NCBI GenBank assembly: GCA_964035795.1
Contig: OZ038323.1
Location: forward strand, 6,310,217-6,374,216
Source: Pterobdella sp. o SKG-2022
Lineage: Eukaryota; Annelida; Clitellata; Hirudinida; Piscicolidae
Length of the DNA stretch: 64,000 bases
Direction: 5' to 3'
The notes beneath the pieces are model-generated. The model ran no database searches. It had not been told where the DNA came from and saw nothing but the letters and a program-made list of their open reading frames with translations. Made by a program: the position numbers and the translations under genes. Shown one piece after another: positions 23,618-37,800 of the stretch; position 1 is the stretch's first letter, and every line of letters begins with the position of its first letter.

Positions 23618-25880
23618 TCAGTGGTTTCTGATGTCATTAGCGATGTAGGTGGGGAAGAGGAGGATGAGGGTGGAGGAACAGGTCATCAAAGCAAACAGGA
23701 TCCAGAAGAAGAGGCGATCGAGCACCCTTGCTGCCTCTCTCCATGATTCCACGTGGTCGAAATCGTTCATGAAGTCATCATCATTGTTGTCATTGTGTTG
23801 GTGGTTGTGATTGTTCCTCGTGAAGCTGTTGATATGCTCGATGGTACGAAGATTCAAACTATTGCTACATCTTCTTGGTTTGTCTGTAACTTTAAGGCTG
23901 TTTTCTGCGTATTTCATATTCACTTCACTGCCAACGTACAAGCCGCTTTTTGGGATCTGACTGTTTTTCAAATACACCTGCTCATTCGATCTGCTGTACA
24001 AAACACCATCCGGATTTCTGTTGATTTTTTCTGTGTTACCGCCTTTTATGACGTAATGTCTTGTATGATCATTTAGGTTATTTTTAGCTGTTTTATGATT
24101 ATTGATGTTGTTTTTGGTAATTTTATTATTATTGATATTGCCAGTCCTAGAGTTTATTTTGTAACAATCTTCATTTTCATCATCTGTTTCAATATAAAAA
24201 TTCCCTTGTCTCAAATCTTCATCTTCTTCTTCATCACCATGGTATGAGGTTTTCTTGGATAAGAAGGAGGGGGGCCTCTTAAAGTTCTCATCATCAGTTT
24301 GAGTAACAAAGGTTTTGAGAGTCCTTTTTGTTGTTTTCTTCTCTAGATTTTCTTTTAAATTAGCAAATTCTTCGTCATTGCTTCGACTGCTAATTACATC
24401 CTTTATATGAGAAAAAATAATTTTTTTGTCCAAAAACTCATCTTTCTCCTTGACATCGTCGTCTTCGATATTATTGTTATTATTCTGAGAAGAAATGACA
24501 CAAGTTTGTTCAATGGCTTTTGTTGGTTCATTCAGCGCATGTTCATCCGCATGGTAGACGCCATTTTGGTTTTTAAAGGTAGGTTTGTTACATTGGTAAG
24601 CATGGCTGTTATTATAAATATCATTTTTCGAGATATTTTTTATTTCACATTTTCCAAAGTCGCAGTATTTACGTTGTTTCGACACCATCACTAGACTATT
24701 TTTTTTGTTTGAGTCATTTCCCCCACCAATCATTTCATTTTCCTCCGCTTTTTTACGATTTGTACCACTATAATTCTTGTCTTTCTGCATACAAATCTCT
24801 CTTTTATGGTCGCCATTTTCATTTTTCGGCGAATCAAGCACCCACGTGCTGTATGTTTTGTGTTTGGGTTTTTCATTCATTTCATCTTCAAAAGAAATAA
24901 CTTCTTTTTGAACGATAATAACCTCATCTTCTTTGGGATAATAATAAAGATCGTTGTGATGCTTGACTTGTGTATGTAGTTGTGTGTTGTGTAGGAGTTG
25001 TTGCGCTGATATGCTCAGAAAATCTTTGTTGTTATTGAGTGCTTGTTTGTGTTCTGTGTCGTTTTTCTGTTGTGTGTTGTCAATTTTTTGCCACACGTCG
25101 ATCGGAGTGATAGAACAAGTTGAACAGTTGATTTGTTGTGATTGGGTCATGAGTTTGGCGTTGATACTGCTATGACGTCTGTATGCCTCATAGTGTTTCG
25201 TGGGAGGTTGTGTTGATGACGTAACCACTTTGTTGTTCTGATGTTCAGTCGTCCATACATTCTTTTGCGCCGAATTACTTTTTTCACTGTTGAAAATCTC
25301 TCTGAGAGCGCCATTGCTGTTAACACTGAGCTTGGTGTTACTGGTAGATTTAAGATTACATCCAACAGATGTAACATCATTGCAATGCAAGTTGAGATTT
25401 TCAATGCCAAAGTGAGCGACTGGGTACGAAGGGACTGGAGTGCTTTGCAGGAGAAGTTTCTTATCTGAGTAGCATTTCCCGCCTAGACTTGTCTTTGTGT
25501 TATGTGATGTTTTAAATGTGATGTTGGATTTGACGTCACCGTTGTTTTGAATGTTGCCAGTGTCTTTGTTGATGGCGAATTTTTTTTTGTTGATCCTCTT
25601 CCTTATTTCATTCAAGTACAGAAGGTCTGTCAGGTTTGGTTGCTTATATTTAGTTTATTAAGATTTTAAGTCATACTTTTTATGCCAGTTTTTGGAAGTT
25701 TATATATGTTTGAAAAATATATTACAAGAAGAAAAAGCAAAGGTTCGAACGAAATGATGAGCACCTGTCAAGTAGGGCCTCCTCTTGTGAGTGTTGTTCT
25801 CAAAATTCTCCTTCCACACGTTTTTCTGCTTCTTCTTCTTTTTGGCACCCTTTTTGTGAGAAGGTTGATCTTTTTTCGAC
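23618..25880 (-). CDS. Receptor exons 10-11: giant M3-M4 loop and M4
   Basis: Exon 10 (25,765-25,880) is very basic ([12 protein letters not shown]). Exon 11 (23,618-25,626) is a single 2-kb exon of 668 codons. Most of it is a hydrophilic, Asn/Lys/Ser/Asp-rich, probably disordered cytoplasmic loop with an acidic patch ([10 protein letters not shown]). It ends in the pre-M4 helix [21 protein letters not shown]4 and a short extracellular tail IANDIRNH. The whole M3-M4 loop is about 700 residues, against about 100-200 in most subunits. In this family the loop handles trafficking, clustering and kinase control. Confidence 0.93.
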
Positions 25881-28800
25881 CTGAAATGCAATTTGTTGTG
25901 AAGTTAATTCTGTTTAAATAATTATTAATATTCATTAAAAATCATTATTTTTTGAACTGTCATAAGCTTGGGTGCAATGTCTTGTGAATTTAATTCTATT
26001 TAAATGATTTTTAGAGTTAATTATGAATTATTCCTTTATATAAGATCAAATGCTGAAGAAACTTTTTATGAAGGCATAAAATATGAAAAAGTAAACTCAA
26101 TTCGAGAAGCTGTCACCTCGTTTATTTGCTACCTTATTGAACTTCACCGTATTGAAAAACTCATTTAAAACTTATTTTCAAAAAATAATTAACTTTTCGA
26201 AAAAAATGATATCTTTTTCGAAGCATTTTTGAGCAAAACTTTGAAAAATTTGAACCTAAAAATGCTATATTGTTAGATTAGAAGCCAAAAAAGTACAGTT
26301 AATAAATGTATAAAAAACAAAATCCGGTCAAAATATGCATTAATCTAGAATAATCCTCATAGAGGAAAATTTTGAAAATAACGAAAAACCCCCAGTAGAT
26401 ATAACAAATAAAAGAAAAAAAATACTTCTATTTTTTAAAATAGTATTGTTTTTTTCTGTTTATTATTATTATTGTTATTCATTTTATGTGTTAAACACCA
26501 CAACACAAACAAGTTAAAATTCGATAAAAGTTAAAAGACAACTCATAACCACGCGATGCAACGTATAGCTTAATATTGAAACAGGTAAATGACGGAAGTG
26601 CTAAAAACAACTTAAAGTAATGATTAAACATGGCATTATATAAAGAATCTGCATTAAAATGGTAATAAATAATGACAAAAACTGCCTAGATAAGTACATA
26701 TCTTTGAAATAAATATCTTTCAAAATGGTTGATGCAATAATGACAACAATAAATGTTCATTGAAATACTATTGGTAATCTTGAATACAAGAATCGAGCTT
26801 GAATATCAGTTAGTCAATAATAAACGCTTGAGACACAAAAAAAATTTTTCTATAACAATGGATTTTGAAGCAGGAATCCCATTATTAAGTGCTTATGTTT
26901 TTTGTTTAGGGAAAGTATTGACTAATATTTGGGTGTAGTAACCTTTTGTGTGAGGGTAATCTCTCATATCCACCAACTATATAGCAAGGTTTCACCATAT
27001 TTAGTTGTGTTTAATGAAATCTATTTGCAATACATACAATATTTCTTTGAAAATATTTTAACGTTTTAGCAGATTAACTTGAGATATATAATATTCATAT
27101 AAATATTTTTGTTCATTAAATTGTATTCTATCTGCTTCTAAAACATCCATTTAAAGCGATTCCTTTCAAACCCACGTCGCATCTTTCCCATTGTTGTCCA
27201 GCAACAATTATTTGAGTTACCCATAACACCACTTTTCAAAGCAAAATTGAAATGATGTTGGTGAAAAAAACAAAATTAAACTTTTTTTGTGAAAAAGATC
27301 GGGCTTATAGCTTTGATTTGTCTTCTCTAAACCACTCCATAAATCTTCCAGTTTTAGTTTAAATTTAATTCTCATTTTAAATTTAATTGTTTTTATAGGT
27401 TTTTTGTGAACTGTTTCATGTTGAAGAAAGTGTTTCATAAAATACAATGCCTTGGGAGTTTTTGACACAAATGTGTTTAAAAAAATGAAAGGAACAAAAA
27501 GGCTAATAACATGGGGTAATAGAATACAAAAAAATAATAAAAACGGAGAAATATTAGCAATGAAGACAGATGACAATTAATTAGGAAGAAGAAATAACAT
27601 TAATATTAAAAAAAAACAAAATTAAAAAAAATCAACAAAAACCAAAAAAAAACAAAAAAAAATCTAAAACAACATGTAACGTACTCTTTATCGTAGTTTC
27701 TCTGGTGGTCAGGCCAGTGCAGGTAAGGAGTTGAGACGGATATCAAAGGGGCTATATAGCAAAAGCATAACTTCCCTAACCAATAAGGTAGAGCTGCTTC
27801 TCTGCGTTGTGGTAGGAAATGCTAGTTTAAGGCGTTATAAGGGTTGTGTGTAGGTTTTGGAAGGTTTTTGGTTGTTGCGGGGTTTCGATTGTGAGTGTTA
27901 GCTTATGAGAGATGGGTTAGTAAGAGGCGGGTAAGCGATTGGTGGCAGTGAAATGGTAGGAATGGGTGTGATGGCGGCGAGTATTTGGGGATTTGAAGGT
28001 GGACAAAAAGTGTTGATAATTAGATCATGGGCTAATGATGAAAATGTAAATTTTGAGCAGAAAAAGATAATGAAGATGCATAAAAACTATGCGTAGAAGA
28101 GTTGAACTGAAGAAACTATGAAGTTTTGTTGAGTTTATGCAGATACAACGTCATAAATAATAGATTCAAGATATATGAGTGAGGGAAATGATGGATGTTG
28201 ATGTCTAATCGAAGGTTCGAGAATGATTTATTTAAGTTGTTTTTAATCATGAGTCATACTACATTTAACTTGATATGAAGCTTTGAATCATTCATTAAGT
28301 TCAATGCTGCGACGAAATTTTTCGGAATTTTAACTATTTCGGTATTTGAGAGTAAATTTTTATCGAGCGAAATCCTGAATTTATACATTACTATCTTGGA
28401 AGCCACAGTTTATATAAAGTAAAAAATTCTAATATTAAATTAAACATGGACCGCACCGAATCAATCTTTGAGTTTGTATTTAACACAGTTCGATGAATGA
28501 CAATGTGAACGCCTTGAGACATACTGAATTGAAACTCAGAGAATTTTTTCAATGCTTTGCTAAGAAGAAAGCATTCACTAAAGCGTGAGAAAACATTTCT
28601 TAATAGAATAATATAAACTATCTACGTAAATATTTTCTCGGTATGATTAATTCAATGGAATAAAAAGATTAATGATGATGGAATGGTTAACATTATATTA
28701 TTTTGAATAATAATGGAGAAGAAGGTAAAATAATAAGTTTTGACGTAGTTCAACGGGTGAAGTAAGCAGATGAACGAAAAGAAGCAACAGGTGCGAAAAT

Positions 28801-31800
28801 AAAAAAATTAATTAAAAAGAAAAAATTGGAAAAATTCGCAAAAATAAGATCATACAAAAATGAAACTTTGTCTTAAAAAACTCGAAAACCAATTTAAAAA
28901 ATGAACAAAAAGTGAACAAAACTACAAATTCATCTACCCATCAAACAAACATGCACAAACGCACGCACACACACATCCACAAAAAAATACATACAAACTC
29001 AAAACACATTCACTTACCCACCCAAACAAACATACACACATATCCAGCCAAACAGCTCTATACCCACAAGCACCTTAAAGCCCACTTACCTGGACCCTCT
29101 GTGATGGATATTGAGAATGAGAACAGTCATACAGATGGAAATAGTGCCCAAGGACATGGTTGACATGAGGTAGGTAACTGAGGGTGTTTTATGTTTTTGT
29201 TAGTAACCTATTAAATCATCAAAATCCCAACACTTCCGCATTGTCTGGATTTTTGATAACCGGATAATTGAAGGTTCACTCAAACGCACTTATTCAAAGC
29301 TGCCTACGAAAAAATTATTGTCTAGACACAAAGACATCAAGTTTAAACCCGAATGTTTGTTTGTTTGTTTGTGGATGGACCACCTCATGGACCGGTCGTT
29401 TCATAAATGCTTTGAATTTCTTCACTGGAATCTCATTAATCTTATATCTTCGTCAATTAATTGAACGTGGTTTGTGTTTTTCTTGAAGCTATAATTTGAC
29501 TAGAAAAATTCTTCAACTTTTGAAAAAAATTTTGAATTGAGTTTTGAATATAATAAATTAATTTTTTTATGTCTATATACAATGGCACTATAAAGTGGTT
29601 ACGACCCTCCAACTGGCCTTCAACAAACGTTTGCTAATGGCATGTGTAAGCACCTATGATGACAAAATGACATCTCGCTTTGAATAATTAGATCCTTATA
29701 CAACCAACAATCAAGAAAATAATCTTATTTTTGTGATGTATTTTTTTTCACAGTTTTCATAAATTTATTTTCCATATTCAAGCATGAAGCAATCAAAAAA
29801 ACAAAAAAAATTATGAAATATGCTGCTCTTAAAATTTAACAATTTTTTTAATTTTGAAAAAATTTAAAAGCCTTAATCTGCTTCCAGTCTGGTATGGATG
29901 TATGTTTAGATATATCAGAATCATAATTTCATGAAATAGTTTAATGCTGTATTTTAGTTGAAATTCTTCTTGAATGGACGTGTTTCTTTTAGTTTCTTAT
30001 AATTTAAAAAAAAAATTTTAAAAACTAATTAATCTCTCTGACTTTCTCAACATCAGCAAATTAGTTATAAATATTTTCCATCGGAATTTGAGCTTTTTTC
30101 AGATTACTGAGAGGTTCTGATTTGTGATGAGGCTTCTTGAAGACTTGTTTTATAGTTCTTCAGAGACATCATGAATTGATGATTTGTTAATTTCTCAAGA
30201 TAACTTCATAGAATTAATATATTTTTAATAATTTTATCATTTTTGCCCTTTATTTTTCATTGTTAGTATTTTTCTTTTTCAAATTTTTAGACTTCGAAAG
30301 TTTATAACTTTTTTTTATTATTTCATTGTATCAATAATACAATTTATTTTTCATAATTATTTAAATATTTGAAAATAAAGTTTTTTTGCTTCAATAAGCT
30401 TACATTCAAAGTTACTTTTCAATTACTTTTATTTGTCCATTTATTTTAAATGGGTAGGTTTGCTGGATTTAAAATGTTCAATGTTTTTAAGCTTCAAAAT
30501 AAGACAAGTATAATGATAAGTCTGGAATTTTTAAAAATTTTAGTTTTCATCATTAACTAGTTGTTTTTGAAATAACATTTTTGGTAGCAGATAACTATAT
30601 TTTAAAAAAAAAAACAAAATATTTTTTACGCAAAAATCCTTAAACCTCTTGAATATTCAATACCATATATGAGACTCAATATTTCAATCCTTAAAATTAA
30701 TTTTTTTTAATTGTCTCAAACTCAATTTTGAAAAGCAGAACCAATTCAGCTTGAGAAAGTTATGTTTGCAGCTAATGAACTTTAAAACGACACGAACACA
30801 CTGAGATGGGGGCCCGATATGCATTGAAATACTAAAATTTCCCTTCCTTCAATTTTTTAAAAACATCATTATCTTTTTATCGTTCAAAAACACTTTAAAA
30901 AAAACTTTGTTTTGAGAAGACAATAAACAAAATGATTTTTTTTACATTAACCCTATGTTTAGTTATTGATAAGTTCAGTTCAATAAAGAGCTTCTCATGA
31001 GTTCCTTTGAAGTGCTGCGCAGATGTGCCTACTTTTAAGCCGTCTTCATGCTCCATTAGAAGACACAGTTCGGTGCCCGCAGACAGTTAATGTTTTCGGC
31101 TTTTCCACCTAAGAATAACTTTTATTAAAAGAAATTTACTTCACGAGTGAACTTACTTTGGATTAAAAAATGCGATTTTGTTGCATTTTCAAATAGAGTT
31201 TTGCTCTTAAAAAGGTGTGTAGATTTAGGACTGCTACTTTACTAAGAGTGATCAGCGTTTTACTGTCTCATACATTCTGTTTCATCATTATTTACATTGT
31301 CAAATTTTTCAATATCATCTTAGATTTATTGTCGTCGTAAAACATCATTTTATGAATTATGTCAAGTAAATATTGCGAATTTTTTACTTTTAAACGATTT
31401 AAGCTTGGGCTTGATGAAAGTAAAAAACTCAAAATTAATAATGAAAAAATGATCCAAAATTAATTAAATTCATTTATCAGGGAATCTAAATACAAAAGCT
31501 TCATACAAAACCCCGTAAAATTTAAGACCCTTTTAAGCACCAAAGCTAGACTCTCCATGAATTTTGTGTTTTTCGGAAGCAAGAAGCATATAATGTCTGT
31601 CTTACCTTCCTCTGCGTCTTTCTGCACCACTTTATATTGCGTCATTAAGTTTAAGCATTCAAAAATTTATTCTTTTTTGCCGCCAAGTCATTAAAAGCCT
31701 CTGCGCGGCGCCAATTAAATGCATTATCTCGCTCATTTGAAAGGTGGCTAGAAATGAATTCAAATTAAATTCTCAAAATTTATTTTTCAAATTTATGTTT

Positions 31801-34800
31801 TCAGTTGGTGATAAAAATGTTTTATAAATATAAATTTTCAAATTTTGTGGCGGTTGGAGATTTTAATTGTGTTTCCAAATTCTATCATAAATCAAAACTT
31901 TACAAATGATTTTCAGCAACCAAAATTTTTCTCCAATAAAGCTTAAAATTCTTATATATGAAATTAATTTAATTAAAGTTTATATTTGCATAGACCTTTT
32001 ATAGATTCGCATTGGTATTCACAAGTGGAAGTAAGTACACTTTGAGGAGCGAGGGATGTTTTCGAGTAAAATCAATTTAGAATATTTTGTCAAGAATTTT
32101 TCTACTTTCAGAACAGTAATTATTAAATACAAGGTTTTGAATCAAAACTTTCACAAAATAATTTTAAAAAATTTAAGTTTAAAACAATTAAAAATGAATC
32201 AAAAAGACATAAAAAAGGATAAAAAAAAACTAAAAATAGCTAACCAATGAGAGGAATGGCGGAAGAGGTGCGTGGAATGTTGTCTGCGATCATAAGCAGG
32301 AACACGGTGAAGGCCAGCAACACTGAGATGCCCAATGCTATCTTCTCCCCTGAGAAGGAGGAGGAGGAGGAAGATGAAGAGAAAAAAAAGGAAAAAAAAT
32401 TAAAATAGAAAAAAAGAACAGAAAAAAAGGAGAGGGAAAGAGAAGAGAAAAAGGGAAAAAAAAAGGGTCAAAACGAAAATTTTACTTATAATATAATGAT
32501 ATCAATAAAATGATGATGGTGAGATGAAAACGATAATGAAAGCAAATGATGATGGGAGCACTTGGTGATGGTGACAAAACAATTCTTGCTGTATTGATTG
32601 TGCTGATGTTTGAGTAAATGGTACTAAAATGAAAAAATAAGACATAATGTTAAAACATATAAAAAATTTAATATTATAATATCACATTACACGAAAAAAA
32701 TAAATAATAACAATAATAATAAAAAAATAAATAAATAAAATCATAATGGCGGTCGTGGTTGATGCTGCGAAGGTATTAGTAATCTTTGGCATTTAACGGT
32801 GCAGCTAAAACGTTTTGATGACAGAAATAAATGAATTATTGAGGATCAAAGATAATAAAGTATACAGAATAATAGAAAAAAACACGGAAATCTATTTATA
32901 AAAAATAGATAAAAAATAACGATTAGCAAAGCTATTGAAACTAAATGGTTTTATCAAAAAGAACCAAGCTTGTCCTCAACAGTGTAAGATTTTGAAGTCA
33001 AATTAAGAAGAAAAATATAAAATATCATTGACGTAACTACAAAATGATTGACGTTAGTTGGAATTATTTGTGGCATGAAAAACTATTCAAAAAGTATTTT
33101 AAGGTTTTGATGTTGTACACGAAATGAAATTTATCGATTGAAATAGATAATTCAGTTTTTAGGAGGCATCGTGTGTTTTTATCAATTTTGGATTACTTAT
33201 AAAATACTTTTTGATTTTTGAGAGATTGAAAAAACCTCTAAAAAAAATTCTTTTCAACTAGGAGTGGTAATTGAAGATATAATAATTTGTGTTCAATGAA
33301 CGAAACAGTGAATAATATTATAAATTTTCAATTAGTGAAACTTAAATGTAGCGAAAACACACTGTAGAACAGGTGCTAATTGTTGGCCCAGCCCGGGATC
33401 GAACCCAGTAACTAAACAATTAGTCTAATGCTCTATCAATAGAGCTATTAAGAACAACAATATACGGTGTAGTTAGGTGTTTCACTTAGTATTGTCCGTG
33501 CTAAAATTTGCATACATTTTTGAAATTCGTTTAATTGGTTTAATGGAAAAAGAAAGGATAAATACACGTTAGGGAAAGCTATGGTGTCAAGAAGTGGATT
33601 GAAACAGTTCAAAAACCTAGTACTGATTGTGAACTCAAATTTTAAAGACTAGTAACCTGTTGATAATTTTTCAAAGTTTAAACTGGCTAATTTAATGTTC
33701 TTATTTTAAAATATATATATATATATATATATTTTTTTTATATTATGTTTTCATTCCTATAATTTTTATCCATTCCATTTTGAATCGTTACATTTTATGT
33801 AATACATTTCGCTCAATTTCACTTATAATATTTATTAATTTAATTTCAATTCATTTCCTCATAGCAGCTCTGTCGCACATTCAAAGTTAAATATTGGAAA
33901 AAAATAATTTAAAACAACCAAGAAGGTAAGAACAAAAAAAGAATGAAATGATGATTGAAAGATCAAATAACTACAAAATGTGGAATTAAATTCAAACAAT
34001 TTGTGTAGCACATGCTGTGAATGCCCAAAAAGATTGCAAATTTGACAAAAACAAAAAAAAGCGTTTTACTTTATTAAATTATAGAAAATAATTTGTTTTT
34101 CGTTAGAATGTGTTTTCTATAATTGAATGAGAAATAAAAAAAACTTGATAAAAACCCCATTTTTTTTATATAACACAAACAGCCAAAGAGCTGCACTCAC
34201 AGAACAAATATAACAAAAAAATAAAACTACACAAACACAATATTAAAACAAAACACAGCATACTGTCAGTAGTGAACATCTATGATGAAAAACAAAATTT
34301 GTACTGAAACAATATCTTATTAATAAACTCCAACAAAACCATGATAAACCAACCAAACATATATATTTATATGACAAAAAATCTTAAAAAGTACAAACAC
34401 AAAAAAACAACACCCAACAACACTAACCAGCTTCAGGAGGCAGGCAGAAGTCAATCATGATGAGGACTGACAGCATGATGCATGGAAGTACAATGTTCAT
34501 GATGTAGAACTTGTACCTGCGCTTGAGGTGCAATGTGAACACCACGTGAGAATATCCTGCGTTTGGGTGGGTGTTGTGGAGGCGTTAAAGAAGTATTGTG
34601 GAGATGTTGTGGAAATGTTGTGGAGATATTTTGGAGGTGTTGTGGTGGTGTTGTGTGTGAGATTGTATAAGGCATTATTCATATAGTTGTGTTTGTTATA
34701 GGTAAGTTGTCATGGAAGCCAGTTTGTTGTGATGGCTGGGATAAGAGCTAGGATTGATAAAAATGATATTTCGTAAAATTCGATAATATTACGACAATAG

Positions 34801-37800
34801 TTGAGAACTTTTGAGCAGCATTGAAATAATGTTTGAGAATTGGAGTTAAAAGAAAAGAGTTATTTCGGTTTGAAGCCTGAACAAAACAAGAGAAGTTAGA
34901 AAAGTTAATCTTAACACACAAAGAATGTAAACAGAGTAGGAATTTATGTGAAAAAAAAAGAAATTATTTTTCTTGGCGTTATAAAGTTTAAAAATTTATT
35001 GTTTGCTTTGACAAGTTTCAAAAAATGCACAGATTAATGGATATGTTGTCACGGGCGGATGTGTTGATGCATCTTTAATGTTTCATTTGGGTTTACTCAA
35101 GTATAAAACAGTTTACAAACTTTATTTGAAACTTAAAATAAACCCAATGCTGAATCATGATAAAAGCATTTTTTTGTGTTAAAAAACCTACATAATGGCA
35201 TAATCAGTGCTGCCCACGTAAAAGATAATACAACTTTCTTCACTCGCTAAATTACACAACAGTTTGAACAAAAATTCAAAAAAAAAATAATGATTTTTGA
35301 AAGCACAAAAGAAGAATGAACGGAGAAGATTGGATAGATTAGAAAGCAAACATAAAATTCTATATAAGTAGCCTTATTAATGCACTTTTGTGTGGAGAAC
35401 TCTGCAACGAGCAATGGTGTTCCTAGTGCAGAAGGCTGATCAAAAATTCTCAAATAGTTCACACCCAGAGTTTTTATAGTTATACAGATATTATTTGTAT
35501 AGTTATACAGATATTATTTGTATGTACTCTTTTGATTGATAAATACCACGTATCAACAACCTCATTCATTTGTCATTTTTTATTTCCACCCCCGCCAACC
35601 AATTCATCTCCCCCAACCTATCTATTAGATCTTCAGCCATCCATCCAAACACACCCATCCATCCAAACACACTCATCCATCCAAACACACCCATCCATCC
35701 AAACACACCCACTCATTCAAACAAACCCAGCATAGACTCTTGATCGAGGATGGCGATGTCCCATTTAGCACTCGTATCATAAATCTGCCATTCACCATTC
35801 ACTGTGAACCCATGAGTTTTAACAAAAGAAGAAGTGTTGGTGATGTTAAGCTGGTTAGAGTAGTATGAATAAGCTCCAATAATCAGACTGCAATACTGGT
35901 CATCAAAGGGGAAGTAAGCGATGTTGATGTCACACGTGGTTTTGAAGATTCCTCCAGGCTCCCAGTGTAAGAAACCATCCTTGTGCAATAGGATCCTTAT
36001 TCGGTCGAAGTTCGGCATCAATGTTTCAGCTCTGTCGTGTGATTGGTTGAGTGCGCGTGTAACGTGTTGTTGAGTGGTTGGTTGGGTGTGTGGCAGGATG
36101 TTGTGTAATTTGTTGAGGTGTTTGAGACATGTAGTTTTTTGTTGTAATTGTATTTATATGTGAAAATTATTTTTAAAAAGTTTTCTAGATACCAGTGCTA
36201 TTCAAACAAATTATGTGTAAAAATTCATAATTGAAGATTTAGTGGTGGTAAGCTCTTGGTCTTCAAATCAACACAGTACCCCAAAAAAACATATCTGGAC
36301 AAGGAACCAATTCAATTTGAGAGCGAGAAGCTTTGAAGTGTTTTGTTTGTGATGTTTGTTAGTGTTTATATGTGTACTTAGTTTTGTTTGTATGCATGTT
36401 TGTATGCTGTTAAGGATTTTTTGCTTCGTGGACTAAAATAAATCCTAAAAAGGGAATTACATTTGAATAAATATAAATGTTTAGGTTGTACTTGAATTTT
36501 TTTATAAATTCTAATTCATTTGTTTTTCAGTGTATATATATCAATTTGTGAGGCTCTATTGGCATAGAACTGAGGTTTCGTAAACCCTTTAGTATGAGCG
36601 GCTTGTTTTAACAACATGGTGATAGACTCTAGTCGGAAGTCTCGACAAACCGATAACCTATTATAATTCTTGTTTGGCTTAGTGGGTCATGCTAGTGGAT
36701 AACGGCCAGGCAAACTTTGAGCGTTGGAACGGTGATTTTCAAGTCAAATAATTTTCAAGTTTTGTGTGAATTTTAGTCTGTTTTTCTATGAATAATTAGT
36801 TCCAAATAAATGCGGACACTTCTTTCAAACAAGGTTATTTAGCAATTCTTTGCTGTTGAAAAGAAGATCACTTTGGCCCCTGGGGCCCTCACAACAGGGT
36901 TAACCCTTGTTGAATTATAAGAATTGCTTAAGTACGTGAATCGAATATAATGAAAGATACATTGTGTGCAATTCTTTTTTGAGCAGTTTTCTGTTACTCA
37001 TTTTGTTTTCATTGATAAATTTTCTATTATTTTACAAAGTATGGTTTTTAAAGAATGGATTCAAAACCTTCTGGGTTTATAATAGTTTTCTATTCTTACA
37101 TACATTTGGTTCATCGTTTTTGTCTTTTTTGGCACTTTTTTCACAAAACTATGTAAATAATTTTTTACATCGCATAAAAAAACTCCAGGTTCAATTCAAA
37201 CTTCGATTTCATATTTCTCATTATGCTATTCAATTAGTAGTTTTTTTTTTCAACCTGATTATAGATTCGGTAAAAGATCACCGATGTTGAAACCTCTGCA
37301 GCTTTTTTGATGGATTGGTCATGCCGCAGAAAAGGTAGGACTTTAGCCGATCATGTGGTCTATTTATATGCTCGTTTGTGTTTTTTATAAACTTGTTTTC
37401 AGTTCGTTTTCTATATACTTTTTAATTTTTTTTTTACTTTTGCATTTTTATTTTATGATATTTTTATGATTATTTTTGATGTATTTTTTTTCTGTTATTT
37501 TTTTTGTATAGTTAATTTTTATTTATGACTCAAATTATTATATAAAATATTAATTACAGCTCCATATGTATTAATCAACGGTTTGTTTTTGTTTTTTGAT
37601 CCATTGTAATTTTGTTGGCGTGTTGTTGTGCGTGTTGCTATTGTTGAATACTAATCGTGGGACATTTGATTTATTTTGCTTGCTAATAAGCCTATCGGTT
37701 TTTATAGATTTTTATTCATTTATCTTACGTGTAAGTCTATTTTTAAACTTTTTTTGTATAGCCTTTTTTAAATCAAATATAGATTTGAAATTATTTAAAA

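Noticed and set aside
27217..27576. 119-codon minus-strand ORF with hydrophobic start in a receptor intron
   Set aside because: No homology, unsupported start, and the receptor exons on both sides join in phase without it.
33385..33452. Functional tRNA gene
   Set aside because: D- and T-arm motifs are good, but the acceptor stem does not pair and the anticodon loop is malformed.
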